NCBI GenBank assembly: GCA_009929775.1
Contig: RZZS01000007.1
Coordinates: 1-54,328, forward strand
Direction: 5' to 3'
Source: Alphaproteobacteria bacterium
GTDB lineage: Bacteria; Pseudomonadota; Alphaproteobacteria; Micavibrionales; Micavibrionaceae
DNA length: 54,328 bases
Each line of letters starts with the position of its first letter. The first letter of the stretch is position 1. Of the stretch, positions 8,584-18,214 are shown in pieces. The notes below the pieces were generated by a model. The model was not told where the DNA came from and ran no database searches. It was given only the letters and a program-made list of their open reading frames with translations. Made by a program: the position numbers and the translations under genes.

Positions 8584-9233
8584 AAAAGCATATAAATGCT
8601 TTTTACGCCAGGGGCTACGAGCGTTTTCTCATTGTTATGGTTGTCCTGACCCTCATGGCAACGCCTCTCATTCTTCTTCAGATCGATCAGAACACGCCAG
8701 AATGGCCGGACACCAAGGGGGTTGTCGTCGCGCCCGAGGTCGGCACGGTCATGCGCTGGCAAAAGCGTCGTCTCGATGAGGGGCCGGTCATGCGCGAGAG
8801 CTGGTACTACTATTTCGATGATCGGCAGGCCTGTTTCCAGCGGCGGACGCTTGGCCAGAAGGAGGTTATGGCTGACTGCGACTCGTTCGAGGATATCCGC
8901 CCTGACGTTCTTGGGGAAATGGAAGCTCTGTACCGGTCCGCACGAGCCTTGTTCGAGGCTGGGGGGCACGAACCGGAGAGCCGTGACGGTATCGAGGTCA
9001 GCCGCGAGCTCGACAAGATCGTTTTCCATTCGCGTACACGAACGGCTCAGGCGGGCAAAGAGAGGAAGTGGGTTGAATTCAACTTCAAGCGCCGCCAGTT
9101 CTGCGTCCAGCGCTGGCTCGGGGCGCAGGTCGACTCAAATACCTACTGCGAGAATTTTGATGAAGCCGATCCGGGGCTGCTCGCGCAGGCGACGGAGCTG
9201 TATTATGCCGAAGCCGGGGATACAGGGCGGTGA
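8580..9233 (+). CDS. Single-pass membrane-anchored protein, unknown function
   Basis: 217 residues from the ATG at 8580, which overlaps the thrB stop. One N-terminal membrane segment (about residues 16-35, [20 protein letters not shown]) would leave a periplasmic soluble part of about 180 residues. Two similar halves can be seen, each with a Trp/Tyr-rich strand followed by cysteines ([15 protein letters not shown] and [16 protein letters not shown], then a short C-containing segment), which suggests an internal duplication with possible disulphides. The family is not recognised. Its place between thrB and rnhA, with start-stop overlaps at both ends, indicates co-translation but gives no clear functional hint. 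Confidence 0.7.
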   Translation: MKKHINAFYARGYERFLIVMVVLTLMATPLILLQIDQNTPEWPDTKGVVVAPEVGTVMRWQKRRLDEGPVMRESWYYYFDDRQACFQRRTLGQKEVMADCDSFEDIRPDVLGEMEALYRSARALFEAGGHEPESRDGIEVSRELDKIVFHSRTRTAQAGKERKWVEFNFKRRQFCVQRWLGAQVDSNTYCENFDEADPGLLAQATELYYAEAGDTGR

Positions 9234-9679
9234 GCGAGATCGTTGAGATTTTCACGGACGGAGCCTGCAGCGGCAATCCGGGGCCCGGCGGCTGGGGGGC
9301 GATCCTTCGCTTTCGTGGACATGAAAAAGAATTGTCGGGCGGAGAGGACCTTACGACCAACAACCGTATGGAGATGATGGCGGCCATCGCGGCGCTGGAG
9401 AGTCTCAAGCGGCCCTGTCAGGTCCGGCTGCATACCGACAGCAAGTACCTTCAGCAAGGCGTGAGCCAGTGGATCCATAACTGGAAACGCAATGGCTGGA
9501 AGGCGGCGGGCAACAAGCCGGTGAAAAATCAGGATCTCTGGCAGCGAATCGATGCGGTTCTCGGCCGTCACAGCGTCGAGCTCATCTGGCTCAAGGGTCA
9601 TGCCGGGCACCCGGAAAACGAGCGCGCGGACGAGCTGGCGCGCGGCGGAATCCCCGGCCGGGAGAAAGGCGGCGTCTGA
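9230..9679 (+). CDS. rnhA: Ribonuclease HI
   Basis: Endonuclease that cuts the RNA strand of RNA-DNA hybrids, removing primers and R-loops. The carboxylate tetrad is in place: Asp10 ([15 protein letters not shown]), Glu48 (NNRMEMMA), Asp70 (LHTDSKYL) and Asp134 (NERADELA), with catalytic His124 in KGHAGH. The length of 149 residues is standard. The start is GTG at 9230, overlapping the preceding stop (GTGA); no ATG fits. It is the last gene of the ispH-thrB operon, an order shared by many alphaproteobacteria. Confidence 0.95.
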   Translation: MSEIVEIFTDGACSGNPGPGGWGAILRFRGHEKELSGGEDLTTNNRMEMMAAIAALESLKRPCQVRLHTDSKYLQQGVSQWIHNWKRNGWKAAGNKPVKNQDLWQRIDAVLGRHSVELIWLKGHAGHPENERADELARGGIPGREKGGV

Positions 9680-9703
9680 CAGGCCCTGAATGCACAAACG
9701 AAG

Positions 9704-9728
9704 TGCAACACCGTAGAAAGGTGTTGCA
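9704..9728. terminator. Perfect inverted repeat between convergent genes
   Basis: TGCAACACC, 7-base loop, GGTGTTGCA. This 9-bp perfect stem lies in the 82-base gap between rnhA and the convergent penicillin-binding protein gene. There is no T-run on either strand, so it is only a possible bidirectional terminator. Confidence 0.4.
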
Positions 9729-9761
9729 ATGGGATCCGGCACCAGTCCGTACGGCGGGTCT

Positions 9762-11747
9762 TCAACGGTTCAACTCGTAGCTCTCGCTATGCGGCTGCGG
9801 GGCGTCCAGAAGCCGGGACAGAAGAGATCCGAATCCCGATCCGGTTTCGCGACTGAAGAGTGTGTCGGGCGGGGAGGCGCGGTTGGCTGCTTCCATGGTT
9901 TCCCTCCAGATTCGCGCGGGCAGGGTTCCGCCAGTGATCCCTTTCATCGGGCTGTTGTCGTCGTTGCCGACCCACACAGCTGCGACATAATCTTTTGTGT
10001 AGCCGACAAACCATGCATCGCGATAGTCCTGACTCGTGCCGGTTTTTCCGAAGGCCGGACGGTCGGGGAGGCGAGCGGCTCGGCCCGTTCCATAGTCTAC
10101 TGCGCGACCGAGCATGGCCGTCATTTCTCTTGCGTTCCGGAAATCTATGATCCGTTCGCTCAAGCTGATGGAACTGCGCTCGTAGTAGAGTTCGCCGTCC
10201 GCACTTGTGATTCGGGTGATGACGAAGGGTTCGACCGCACGGCCCTCATTGGCCAGAACGCCATACGCGCGCACAAGTTCGAACATCGGGATGCCGCTGC
10301 TTCCCAGCGAAAGGCTTAGGTCGCGACTCAATGGGGCCTCGATGCCCAGCCTGCGGGCGGTTGCGATTACTGTCGGGATTCCTACCTCCTGTGCGAGGCG
10401 GACCGTTGCCGTGTTGAGCGAGCGGGTCAGCGCTTCCTCCAGCGTCACCCGACCCGCATATTCGTCCCGAAAGTTTTTAGGCCGGTAATTTCCCTGTTCA
10501 ACCGGGGCGTCCTCAATTCTGTCCGATGAGCGCCAGCCATTTTCAAGAGCTGCCATATACACGACCGGCTTGAACGCCGAACCCGGCGGGCGGTAGGCCT
10601 GAGTTGCGCGGTTGAACTGACTCTTTCCGTAGTCGCGTCCGCCGACCATGGCGACGATGGCGCCGTCCCTGTGCATGACGAGGGCGGCCCCCTGAGTGAC
10701 CGCGCGGCTTTCCCCTTCGGCGTCGAGCGCGGATTCAAGCGCCTTCTCGGTCGTGCGTTGAATGTCCGGCATCAACGTCGTCTCGACGATGAGATCCTCA
10801 TTCGGTGTGCCGACGAGTTCGTCGAGCCGGTCGACGACATAATCCGTGAAATACCGACTGTCCCGCGCGACCGGTCCCGGCCGCGTCGCGGGGGCGGTGA
10901 ACTTCCGTCCTTTTCCTGCGGTTTCGGCGCTCTCGGTGATGTATCCCGCGTCCCGCATGGCGGCCAGAACAATGTCCGCGCGCTTGTCGGCGAGTTCGGG
11001 ATTGTTGAGGGGCGAGTAGCGGGAAGGGGCCTTGAGAAGGCCCGCGATCAATGCAGACTCGCGCAGGCTCAGTTCGGAGGCGTGTTTGTCGAAGTAAGTG
11101 TTAGCGGCAGCTTCAATGCCATAGGCACCCGAGCCGAAATAAACGCGGTTCAGGTACGCGGTCAGAATTTCATCCTTCGTCAGTTCGTGCTCGAGCCAAA
11201 GGGCCAGCATGACTTCCTGAATTTTCCGTTTCAGCGTGCGCTCGTGGCTGAGAAAGAGGTTTTTGGCGAGCTGTTGCGTAATGGTCGATCCGCCCTGAAC
11301 AACGCCGCGCCGGGCGAGGTTAACGGCGGCGGCGCGGACGATGCCGACGGGATCGATTCCGCCATGTTCGTAAAAGCGCCGGTCCTCAACGGCCATGACC
11401 GCGTAAAGGAGGTTGCTCGGCAGGTCCTCGATGGGAACGACGACGCCCTTGAGTTCGCCGTAGCGCGTGACGGTCGAACCGTCCGCTGCCTTGATCGTTA
11501 TGGCCGCCTTGCGCTCGAATTGCGGGGTGCGCGTGACGTCGGATAAATCGCGCGCATACCAGGCAAGCAGCACTCCGAGTGCGATCATTCCCCAGAGCGC
11601 CAGCACGATTCCCCAGCGAAAAAGGCGCAGAAAAAGCGGCGTTTTCGCAGGTTGGCCCTTTTTTTTGCCTTTTGCGGCCTTCTTCGCTTTTTTTGCGTCT
11701 TTTTTGCCGCGCTTTTTGTCTTTGGCGGTTTCCTGTTTCTTTGCCAT
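9762..11747 (-). CDS. Penicillin-binding protein 1A-type bifunctional glycosyltransferase/transpeptidase
   Basis: Class A PBP that polymerises lipid II and cross-links peptidoglycan at the periplasmic face. The N-terminus is extremely Lys/Ala-rich and cytoplasmic (residues 1-37), followed by one membrane segment (about 45-66). The glycosyltransferase domain has EDRRFYEHGGID and GGSTITQQLAKNLF. The transpeptidase has SAFK (active-site Ser, near residue 395), the SLN motif in TRSLNTATV, and KTGTSQDYRDAWFVGYT. At 661 residues it is shorter than E. coli PBP1A and appears to lack the OB-fold insert, resembling the PbpC/PBP1c-like size class, but the motifs fit the PBP1A group. The basic tail is an unusually long low-complexity stretch. 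Confidence 0.9.
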   Translation of the reverse strand: MAKKQETAKDKKRGKKDAKKAKKAAKGKKKGQPAKTPLFLRLFRWGIVLALWGMIALGVLLAWYARDLSDVTRTPQFERKAAITIKAADGSTVTRYGELKGVVVPIEDLPSNLLYAVMAVEDRRFYEHGGIDPVGIVRAAAVNLARRGVVQGGSTITQQLAKNLFLSHERTLKRKIQEVMLALWLEHELTKDEILTAYLNRVYFGSGAYGIEAAANTYFDKHASELSLRESALIAGLLKAPSRYSPLNNPELADKRADIVLAAMRDAGYITESAETAGKGRKFTAPATRPGPVARDSRYFTDYVVDRLDELVGTPNEDLIVETTLMPDIQRTTEKALESALDAEGESRAVTQGAALVMHRDGAIVAMVGGRDYGKSQFNRATQAYRPPGSAFKPVVYMAALENGWRSSDRIEDAPVEQGNYRPKNFRDEYAGRVTLEEALTRSLNTATVRLAQEVGIPTVIATARRLGIEAPLSRDLSLSLGSSGIPMFELVRAYGVLANEGRAVEPFVITRITSADGELYYERSSISLSERIIDFRNAREMTAMLGRAVDYGTGRAARLPDRPAFGKTGTSQDYRDAWFVGYTKDYVAAVWVGNDDNSPMKGITGGTLPARIWRETMEAANRASPPDTLFSRETGSGFGSLLSRLLDAPQPHSESYELNR

Positions 11748-11760
11748 CGGTCTTCCGGGT

Positions 11761-12294
11761 TCAGGTGCAGTCTAGCCAGTAGCGCCGCCGCGCGGGAAAG
11801 CGCTCGGTTTCCGGGGGCTCGTCCTCGAAGACGCCGCCGCAGAATTCGATGATCCGGATGGCGGGCCGATTGCCGGGCGCAACAGTCAACAGCGCCTTGT
11901 CGATGCCGAGATAGTTCGCCACCGGCATGGCTTTTTGAAGGATTTTCTTTCCGAAACCGCCGCCGCGCATCGACGGGCGAATGATGAAGTTCAAATGCCC
12001 GCCCCATTTCTCGAGGTGCCAGTTCAGGCGGTGGCGGATTTTGACCGTGCCGATGTAAATGCCGTCCTTGATAAGCCACAGAACGGTCTCGGGCACCGGC
12101 TCGACCCAGTCCTGAAACGGGCGATGGAAGGCAAACCGGTCCGAGCGCAGTTGCTTGACAAACTCCGCGAAATCGGCCCGGACCCGGCTGTAATCGATGT
12201 AGTCGTAGGCCCCTTCGGCGTGATATTCCGCAAGAGCTTCCAGATAGCTGTCCCTGAATTCAATATCCGGGCGAACAAGTTTCGAGGCGGGCAT
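11761..12294 (-). CDS. GNAT family N-acetyltransferase
   Basis: Acetyl-CoA-dependent acyltransferase fold. The 177-residue product has the acceptor-strand region VLWLIKDGIYIGTVKIRHRLN and the pyrophosphate-binding loop RPSMRGGGFGKKIL (the R/Q-x-x-G-x-G/A equivalent). Next comes the AMPVANYLGIDKALLTVAPGNRPAIRIIEFCGGVFE stretch (quoted in part) with the conserved Asn of motif B. It resembles predicted acetyltransferases that often act on small molecules or tRNA-linked substrates. The gene ends 13 bases upstream of the PBP gene start on the same strand, so co-transcription is likely. The substrate is unknown. Confidence 0.82.
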   Translation of the reverse strand: MPASKLVRPDIEFRDSYLEALAEYHAEGAYDYIDYSRVRADFAEFVKQLRSDRFAFHRPFQDWVEPVPETVLWLIKDGIYIGTVKIRHRLNWHLEKWGGHLNFIIRPSMRGGGFGKKILQKAMPVANYLGIDKALLTVAPGNRPAIRIIEFCGGVFEDEPPETERFPARRRYWLDCT

Positions 12295-12385
12295 CGGGAG
12301 CCAAGTTTACAGTGAACGGTATTCCGTCGGCAATCTTACGACACGATATCACAAACGGCTCAGTTTTTTCACTGTCTGCTGGCCA

Positions 12386-13795
12386 CTAAATTAACAACAA
12401 CGCCGCCAGTCCCAGAAACGCGAAAAAACCGACCACGTCCGTTACCGTCGTCAGGAACACGGTCGAGGATACGGCCGGGTCGCTGCCCATGCGGTGGAGG
12501 ACGATAGGGATGCCGGCCCCAAACAACCCGGCGCAAAACAGGTTTACGACCATCGCCACGCCGATAACACCGCCGAGCATCGGGTTCTGGAACCAGAGTC
12601 CGGCCACAATACCCGTGATGATCGCAAATGCGATTCCGTTCAGCGTCCCCACGGCAGTTTCTTTCCATATAATCCGTAAGGCGTTCGCGTCGGACAGTTC
12701 TCGTGTGGCAAGGGCTCGTACCGCGACGGTGAGCGCTTGCGTGCCCGCGTTTCCACCCATGGAAGCGACGATGGGCATCAGGATCGCGAGTGCCACGAGT
12801 TGGTCAAGCGTTGTGTCGAAAAACGAAATGATCCATGAAGCGAAAATGGCTGTCAGCAGGTTTACAGCGAGCCAGCGGAATCGAGACGCTGTGGTTGACC
12901 AGAAGGCGCGGTAGAGGTCGCCACCTTCGACCCCGGACAGGCGCAGAATGTCCTCCTGGGCCTCCTCGTCGATAACGTCTACGATATCGTCAATTGTAAT
13001 CACTCCGATCAGCCGTCCGCTGTCATCGACGACCGGCGCCGAGGATAGTTCTTCCCGCCGGAAGATGTGCGCGACTTCTTCCTGGTCCATCGTGGCCGGG
13101 ATCGGGTGCGTGGTGTCGAGCTTCAGTGACTCAATCTTCTCAGAGCGCTTCGAGCGCACAAGACGGTTGAGCGGAATTTCGCCGACGATGTGGTAACCGG
13201 GGTCGATGACAAAAATATCAAAGAAATCCTCAGGCAGCTCTTCCGTTGCGGCCCGAAGATAATCGATAGTTTTTCCCACAGTCCAGAATTGCGGGATAGC
13301 TACAAACTCCCGCTGCATGAGACGCCCGGCGGAATCTTCCGGAAAATTCAGACCTTCCTGCAGAACGATCCGGGTGCGGTAGGAAAGCTTGCGAATGACT
13401 TCGCGTTGGAAGTCAGGGTCGAGATTCAGGACCATGTCGAGCGCGTCGTCCGAGTCGAGTTCGGAAACGATTCGCGCGACCTTGTCCGCCGGCATGACGG
13501 AAAGCGTGTTTTTGCGGAGTTCGGGGTCGAGATAGAAAAACGTATATGGGTCGATCTCGTCTGCGTGCGCCGAGAGAATCGCGCGGCGGTCGTCTTCGCT
13601 GAACTTCTCAAGAAGTTCGGCGCAATCAATCTCGCTCAGCGACTGGATGTAAGTGCTGACCTCGTCTTCCCGTTTGTCCTGCACAGCATCGGCGACGGCC
13701 CGGATAAGGTCGTCACCGATGCCGGTCAGCTTCTCCTCTTCCGCAAGGACCTTGTCGCCTTCGGTTACCGGAGCATCGGTCATTGGTTCGGTCAT
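12386..13795 (-). CDS. mgtE: Magnesium transporter MgtE
   Basis: Inner-membrane Mg2+ channel gated by cytosolic Mg2+. Layout over 469 residues: an acidic N-terminal superhelical domain (about 30-150, with repeats such as DADDALDMVLNLDPDFQ-like segments), two CBS domains (about 155-280, including SAPVVDDSGRLIGVITIDDIVDVI), then a plug helix and five membrane helices. The pore signature is MPIVASMGGNAGTQ near residue 343. The N and CBS domains normally bind Mg2+ and close the pore. GGAGGG precedes the ATG. The gene seems to stand alone, with its own promoter upstream. Confidence 0.93.
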   Translation of the reverse strand: MTEPMTDAPVTEGDKVLAEEEKLTGIGDDLIRAVADAVQDKREDEVSTYIQSLSEIDCAELLEKFSEDDRRAILSAHADEIDPYTFFYLDPELRKNTLSVMPADKVARIVSELDSDDALDMVLNLDPDFQREVIRKLSYRTRIVLQEGLNFPEDSAGRLMQREFVAIPQFWTVGKTIDYLRAATEELPEDFFDIFVIDPGYHIVGEIPLNRLVRSKRSEKIESLKLDTTHPIPATMDQEEVAHIFRREELSSAPVVDDSGRLIGVITIDDIVDVIDEEAQEDILRLSGVEGGDLYRAFWSTTASRFRWLAVNLLTAIFASWIISFFDTTLDQLVALAILMPIVASMGGNAGTQALTVAVRALATRELSDANALRIIWKETAVGTLNGIAFAIITGIVAGLWFQNPMLGGVIGVAMVVNLFCAGLFGAGIPIVLHRMGSDPAVSSTVFLTTVTDVVGFFAFLGLAALLLI

Positions 13796-13914
13796 GGAAC
13801 CCTCCGGGTAAGATTATCTTGAATTGTCGCCATACGACAGGGCGGACCCGATACTTTCTGTCCCGCCGCTGAAACTTTTCAATTTGCGCCTGAAAAGAAA
13901 CCTGTCGAGCGCAA

Positions 13915-13944
13915 TATATAGCAGAGAGATGGCTGTGCATGCAA
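13915..13944 (-). promoter_or_regulatory. Candidate sigma-70 promoter upstream of mgtE
   Basis: On the minus strand TTGCAT, 18 bases, TATATA, about 120 bases before the mgtE ATG. The hexamers match the consensus well (TTGACA/TATAAT at four and five positions). The leader of roughly 110 bases shows no obvious M-box or other riboswitch fold by eye. Confidence 0.38.
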
Positions 13945-13994
13945 TTGCGGCAATCCGCGTTCAGTCATTCCATGCGGGACCATCATCAGTGAAC

Positions 13995-16283
13995 TCAGGT
14001 CTTTGCTCCGCCTTCTTCCTGAACTTGCGCGGCGACGGCGGCCAGTGCCGTAGCATTGACAATGCCTCGGGACGTGGCGGACGGTGTCAAAATATGCGCC
14101 GGTCTCGCTGCGCCGAGCAGAAGCGGGCCGATTGTTGTCGCGTCGCCAAGCATCTTGATCATGTTAAAAGAGATATTGGCGGCGTCGCTGTTCGGCATGA
14201 TGAGCAGATTGGCGTCGCCCTTGAGCGTCGAGTTCGGATTGATCAGGTCACGAGTCTTGCGGGACAGGGCGCAATCAGCATGCATTTCTCCGTCGATCTC
14301 AAGTTCCGGGGCGCGCTTTTTGATGAAGGCGGTGGCGGCGCGCATTTTGAGCGCGCTTTCGGTGTTTTCGGTGCCAAAGTCGGAATGCGAAAGTAGCGCG
14401 ATCTTTGGCTCTATCCCGAAGCGACGGATTTCCTCGGCGGCGAGAAGGGTCATTTCCTCGATCTGGAGGGCGGTCGGGTCGGCGTTGACGTGGGTGTCGC
14501 ACACGAAGATCGTTCCCTTCGAAAGCATCGCAATTCGCAAGGCCGCCGGTGTCTCTACGCCTTCCCGAAGGCCGATAATGTCGATGACGTCTTTCAGGTG
14601 ATGGCGGTACAGTCCCACCGTGCCGCAAATAAGTGCGTCGGCCTGCTCCTTGTGAACCATAAGCGCACCGATTACCGTCGAGTTCGTGCGTAGTGTCGTG
14701 CGGGCAACGGCAGGCGTAACGCCGCGCCGTTCCATGAGGTTCTGGTAGCTCGTCCAGTAGTCGTAATAGCGCGGGTCGTCTTCCGGGTCGACGATTTCGA
14801 GGTTCGCGCCCGTCCGCATCCGCAGGCCGAACTTCTCAATACGGCTCTCAATGACCCTCTGCCGTCCGACGAGGACGGGTTTTGCAAGGCCCTCGTCTAC
14901 GACCACCTGAACCGCGCGGAGAATGTTTTCCTCTTCGCCTTCGCAGTAAACCACCCGCTTCGGGTCGGATTTTGCTCGCTCGAAGATCGGTCGCATAATG
15001 AGCTGGGTGCGGTAGAAATATTGCTGCAAGCGGTGCCGGTAGGCATCCATATCCTCGATCGGGCGAGTGGCGACTCCGCTTTCCATCGCGGCGAGTGCCA
15101 CGGCAATCGGCAGGTCGACGATAAGTCTGGGATCGAGAGGTTTCGGGATCAAATATTCCGGTCCGAAGGAGAGGTTCTCATCATGATAGGCGTTTACCAC
15201 CTCCGCCGAGGCTTCGCGCCGGGCGAGAGCGGCAATCGCCTTGACGCAGGCGAGTTTCATCTCCTCGTTAATGGCGGTTGCGCCGACATCAAGCGCTCCA
15301 CGGAAGATGAACGGGAAGCAGAGCACGTTATTGACCTGGTTCGGGTAGTCCGAACGGCCCGTGCAAATGATCGCGTCCGGTTTCACCTCGCGTGCGTCTT
15401 CGGGCATGATTTCCGGCGTCGGATTGGCGAGCGCCATGATCAGCGGGGCGTCCGCCATCTTTGCGACCATTTCTTTCGAAACTGCTTTCGGAGCAGAGAG
15501 GCCGAGGAACACGTCCGCGCCTTCAAGGGCTTCGGCAATCGTGCGGGCGTTGGTCTTTGCCATGTAACCGGCTTTGGCCGGGTCCATGTCCTCGGTGCGG
15601 CCTTCGTAAATGACTCCCTTGCGGTCGCAGACGATGATGTTGTCCTTTGGTAATCCGCTGCGCACCAGAAGATTCAGACAGGCGACGGCCGATGCGCCCG
15701 CCCCGGAACAAACGAGGCGAATGTTCTTCGGGTCGCGTCCGGAATAGTCGAGCCAGTTAAGGAAAGCGGCCGAGACGATGATCGCCGTGCCGTGCTGGTC
15801 GTCGTGGAAGACGGGGATATTCATGCGCTCGCGCAGGCGGCGCTCGATCTCGAAACATTCGGGGGCCTTGATATCCTCAAGATTGATCCCCCCGAAGCTG
15901 GGTTCAAGGGCGGCGACGATGTCAACAAACTTGTCGATGTCGGTTTCGTCGATTTCGATATCGACGGAATCGACATTGGCGAATTTCTTGAACAGGACCG
16001 ACTTGCCTTCCATGACCGGCTTGGAGGCCAGCGCGCCGATATTGCCGAGACCGAGTACGGCCGTTCCGTTGGTGATGACGGCCACAAGGTTGCCGCGCGA
16101 GGTGTAATCCAGCGCCTTGAGCGGATCGGCGGCGATTTCCTCGCACGGCGCGGCGACCCCAGGCGAGTAGGCAAGCGCGAGGTCGCGCTGTGTCGCCATT
16201 GGCTTGGTCGCCTTGATCGAGATTTTTCCCGGCGTCGGGGAGCGGTGGTATTCGAGCGCGGCTTCGCGAATGGCGTCTTTCAT
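13995..16283 (-). CDS. maeB: NADP-dependent malic enzyme with C-terminal phosphotransacetylase-like domain
   Basis: Oxidatively decarboxylates malate to pyruvate with NADP+. The N-terminal malic enzyme domain (about 1-430) has [36 protein letters not shown], the HDDQHGTAI motif with metal-binding Asp, and the nucleotide-binding [15 protein letters not shown]. The C-terminal half (about 430-762) is homologous to phosphate acetyltransferase. In this hybrid class it is regulatory (acetyl-CoA sensing) rather than catalytic. The length of 762 residues is typical of the proteobacterial MaeB class. The gene lies downstream of tRNA-Leu on the same strand but is separated from it by a hairpin. Confidence 0.94.
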   Translation of the reverse strand: MKDAIREAALEYHRSPTPGKISIKATKPMATQRDLALAYSPGVAAPCEEIAADPLKALDYTSRGNLVAVITNGTAVLGLGNIGALASKPVMEGKSVLFKKFANVDSVDIEIDETDIDKFVDIVAALEPSFGGINLEDIKAPECFEIERRLRERMNIPVFHDDQHGTAIIVSAAFLNWLDYSGRDPKNIRLVCSGAGASAVACLNLLVRSGLPKDNIIVCDRKGVIYEGRTEDMDPAKAGYMAKTNARTIAEALEGADVFLGLSAPKAVSKEMVAKMADAPLIMALANPTPEIMPEDAREVKPDAIICTGRSDYPNQVNNVLCFPFIFRGALDVGATAINEEMKLACVKAIAALARREASAEVVNAYHDENLSFGPEYLIPKPLDPRLIVDLPIAVALAAMESGVATRPIEDMDAYRHRLQQYFYRTQLIMRPIFERAKSDPKRVVYCEGEEENILRAVQVVVDEGLAKPVLVGRQRVIESRIEKFGLRMRTGANLEIVDPEDDPRYYDYWTSYQNLMERRGVTPAVARTTLRTNSTVIGALMVHKEQADALICGTVGLYRHHLKDVIDIIGLREGVETPAALRIAMLSKGTIFVCDTHVNADPTALQIEEMTLLAAEEIRRFGIEPKIALLSHSDFGTENTESALKMRAATAFIKKRAPELEIDGEMHADCALSRKTRDLINPNSTLKGDANLLIMPNSDAANISFNMIKMLGDATTIGPLLLGAARPAHILTPSATSRGIVNATALAAVAAQVQEEGGAKT

Positions 16284-16303
16284 CGTCGTCTTTCCTTATA
16301 GGC

Positions 16304-16326
16304 AAAACCCCGCGCATGGCACGGGG
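16304..16326 (-). terminator. Possible terminator after tRNA-Leu
   Basis: On the minus strand CCCCG, 9-base loop, CGGGG, then TTTT. The stem is short, and the hairpin lies between the tRNA gene and maeB, 21 bases before the maeB start. Confidence 0.45.
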
Positions 16327-16427
16327 AGTATCAACATAATGAATTACAGGGATTTGCCAAGTGGGAAGAGGAGGCCGGCGAAATGCTCCCGTGGCATAAG
16401 CCACCCGCAGCCCGTAAGGGCGAAGGG

Positions 16428-16514
16428 TGGTGCGGCCGAGAAGACTCGAACTTCCACGGACTTTCGTCCACAGCGACCTCAACGCTGCGCGTCTACCAAT
16501 TCCGCCACGGCCGC
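16428..16514 (-). tRNA. tRNA-Leu, anticodon GAG
   Basis: The minus strand folds as an 87-nt type II tRNA with CCA encoded (TGGT at 16428-16431 on the plus strand). The acceptor stem is GCGGCCG paired with CGGCCGC. The anticodon stem-loop is CAGCG-UUGAGGU-CGCUG, giving anticodon GAG (16480-16478), which reads CUU/CUC leucine codons. A long variable arm (UGGACGAAAGUCCG) and the T loop UUCGAGU confirm the class. Two small hairpins (GTGGC/GCCAC and GCCC/GGGC) follow the 3' end. Confidence 0.96.
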
Positions 16515-16599
16515 GGGGATGGTGTCGCATTGCATAGCAAATTAATTTTGCCGAGGCAAGGCGGATTGCAATTTTCTCGCAATCATCCCATTTTGAGGC

Positions 16600-17220
16600 A
16601 TGGAGTGGAAGACGAGCGCAGGGCCGGTGGACTATCCGGAGGCGGTTTCCTTTATGGAGGACCGCGTCGCCGCAATCCGCGAGGGGCGGGCGTGCGAGCT
16701 TGTCTGGCTGCTGGAGCATCCGGCGCTCTATACGGCCGGGACGAGCGCGAACGATGCCGACCTGCTCGACAACCGCTTTCCCGTTTACAAGACCGGACGT
16801 GGCGGGCAGTACACGTATCACGGGCCGGGGCAGCTTGTGGCCTATGTGATGCTGGATTTGAAGAAGCGGCAGCAAGTTCCTGACATAAAAAAATATGTCT
16901 TCGATCTGGAGGGTTGGATCATCGGCGCTCTCGCGTGCTTTGGCATTGAGGGCGAGCGGCGCGAGGGGCGCGTCGGGATCTGGGTGGCCCGGCCGGGCGG
17001 AGGCGAGGCGAAAATCGCAGCGCTTGGCGTACGGGTGCGGCACTGGGTGACGTTCCACGGCATCGCTATCAATGTCGATCCGGACTTGTCCCATTTCGCG
17101 GGGATCGTTCCCTGCGGCATTCGCGACTATGGCGTGACGTCCATGCGGGAAGTGCTGGGGCGGAACGTGGCGATGGCGGAAGTCGAGGCGGCGTTGCGGG
17201 CGGGGATACACACTTTTTGA
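16600..17220 (+). CDS. lipB: Octanoyltransferase (lipoate synthesis)
   Basis: Moves octanoyl from acyl carrier protein to lipoyl domains of 2-oxoacid dehydrogenases and GcvH, before sulphur insertion by LipA. The signature [14 protein letters not shown] is at residues 67-80. The catalytic Lys138 is in EAKIAALGV, and the acyl-thioester Cys172 is in [13 protein letters not shown]. The length of 206 residues is usual. The frame is clear from the ATG at 16600, 85 bases after the tRNA 5' end on the opposite strand. lipA is not in the window. Confidence 0.95.
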   Translation: MEWKTSAGPVDYPEAVSFMEDRVAAIREGRACELVWLLEHPALYTAGTSANDADLLDNRFPVYKTGRGGQYTYHGPGQLVAYVMLDLKKRQQVPDIKKYVFDLEGWIIGALACFGIEGERREGRVGIWVARPGGGEAKIAALGVRVRHWVTFHGIAINVDPDLSHFAGIVPCGIRDYGVTSMREVLGRNVAMAEVEAALRAGIHTF

Positions 17221-17233
17221 TCAGGAAGTGTGT
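17208..17233. terminator. Inverted repeat across the lipB stop
   Basis: ACACACTT, 10-base loop, AAGTGTGT: an 8-bp perfect stem overlapping the lipB stop codon, in the gap to the convergent amidohydrolase gene. There is no T-run, so a terminator role is tentative. Confidence 0.3.
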
Positions 17234-17256
17234 GTCTCCGGAGGTGCCTGCTTTTC

Positions 17257-18138
17257 TCAATCCGCTGCCATCTGCGTCAGGTTGGCGGAAACGTATCCGG
17301 CGCAGAATTGGGTAAGCTTGCGGAGGTTTACGACTGTTTCGTCGAACCCGTCATGCAATTCGTTCGTGATTTCATCGAGATACAAGGCGCGATTAACCTC
17401 GATCTGGAGACTGTGTCGCCCTAAAGCCGGGTTCGAATAGCGCCGCACCAGCTCGACGCCCTGGTAGGGCTCGTTCAGGGAGACGCTGTACCCGGTATCT
17501 TTCAGAAACATCATGACCGAGAGCGTGAATTCCCGCTCGGCGCTCGTGCCGCTGCGGTCGCCGATGACGAAGTCCGGCAGTTTGCCGTGCCGGTCCGTAT
17601 AGAACTTCCCAGGGACTTTCGAGCGCGAGGGCATGGAGTGACAGTTAATGTGCCAGACCTGCCCGAACACGCCGTGAGCCTGAACGATCAGGCGCTCAAG
17701 CTCGCTGTGATAGGGGCGGTAGTAACGCTCGATCCGCGCCTGCACCTCGGCGGGCGAAAGAGGGCGGTCGTAGACCGGGAGGCCGGGGCTCACGAGGCGG
17801 CGGATCAGCCCGATCCCGGTTTCGGAGCGTTGCGTCGGGTTGATCTTGCCGGGCCAGGGTTCCGAGATCACGGCGGGGTCGATATCGTCCTCGGCGCGGT
17901 TGACGTCGATATAGCTGCGCGGGAACAGCGCGCTCAGAAGCGTGGCGCCGTATTCCGTGACATGCTCGAACAGCCGGTCGACATAGCGGTCTTCGGCCTT
18001 TTCGATGATGGCGCTCTGGCAGGTGTAATGGAAATCTTTTGGATACGTCCGGCCGCTATGGGGCGAATCGAAAATCAGGGGGAGGGGGCTTGAAGGCCAG
18101 CTGAGTTCATAAATGCCGGGGGCTGTTGACTTGTGCAC
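17257..18138 (-). CDS. N-formylglutamate amidohydrolase family protein
   Basis: Zinc-dependent hydrolase of the HutG-like family, which splits N-formylglutamate to formate and glutamate in some histidine-degradation routes. Motifs: IFDSPHSGRTYP (metal-binding His, near residue 27), EDRYVDRLFEHV, SYIDVNRAEDDID and WHINCHSMPS (second His), then the C-terminal LQIEVNRALYLDE with a conserved Glu. The length of 293 residues agrees with the family. No other hut gene is near, so it may act on other N-acyl amino acids. It is divergent from serS, with 76 bases between the start codons. Confidence 0.88.
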   Translation of the reverse strand: MHKSTAPGIYELSWPSSPLPLIFDSPHSGRTYPKDFHYTCQSAIIEKAEDRYVDRLFEHVTEYGATLLSALFPRSYIDVNRAEDDIDPAVISEPWPGKINPTQRSETGIGLIRRLVSPGLPVYDRPLSPAEVQARIERYYRPYHSELERLIVQAHGVFGQVWHINCHSMPSRSKVPGKFYTDRHGKLPDFVIGDRSGTSAEREFTLSVMMFLKDTGYSVSLNEPYQGVELVRRYSNPALGRHSLQIEVNRALYLDEITNELHDGFDETVVNLRKLTQFCAGYVSANLTQMAAD

Positions 18139-18175
18139 GCCTTTAAGTCCTTACTAGGCTCGTTCACAGGAATTA

Positions 18176-18199
18176 TTGTACCGCAGACATCCAGTACAA
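18176..18199. promoter_or_regulatory. Inverted repeat in the serS upstream region
   Basis: TTGTAC, 12 bases, GTACAA, ending 15 bases before the serS ATG and within the divergent intergenic region. It could be an operator or part of a leader hairpin. No T-box was expected or seen in this proteobacterial context. Confidence 0.22.
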
Positions 18200-18214
18200 A
18201 GGTAAAGAGAAAAC

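Noticed and set aside
13796..13994. Possible magnesium riboswitch (M-box or similar) before mgtE.
   Set aside because: I could not find the conserved helices by eye; only a promoter candidate and a plain leader are seen.
16391..16421. Two small hairpins after tRNA-Leu as a separate RNA gene.
   Set aside because: They are short, lie directly at the tRNA 3' end, and are better read as trailer structure.
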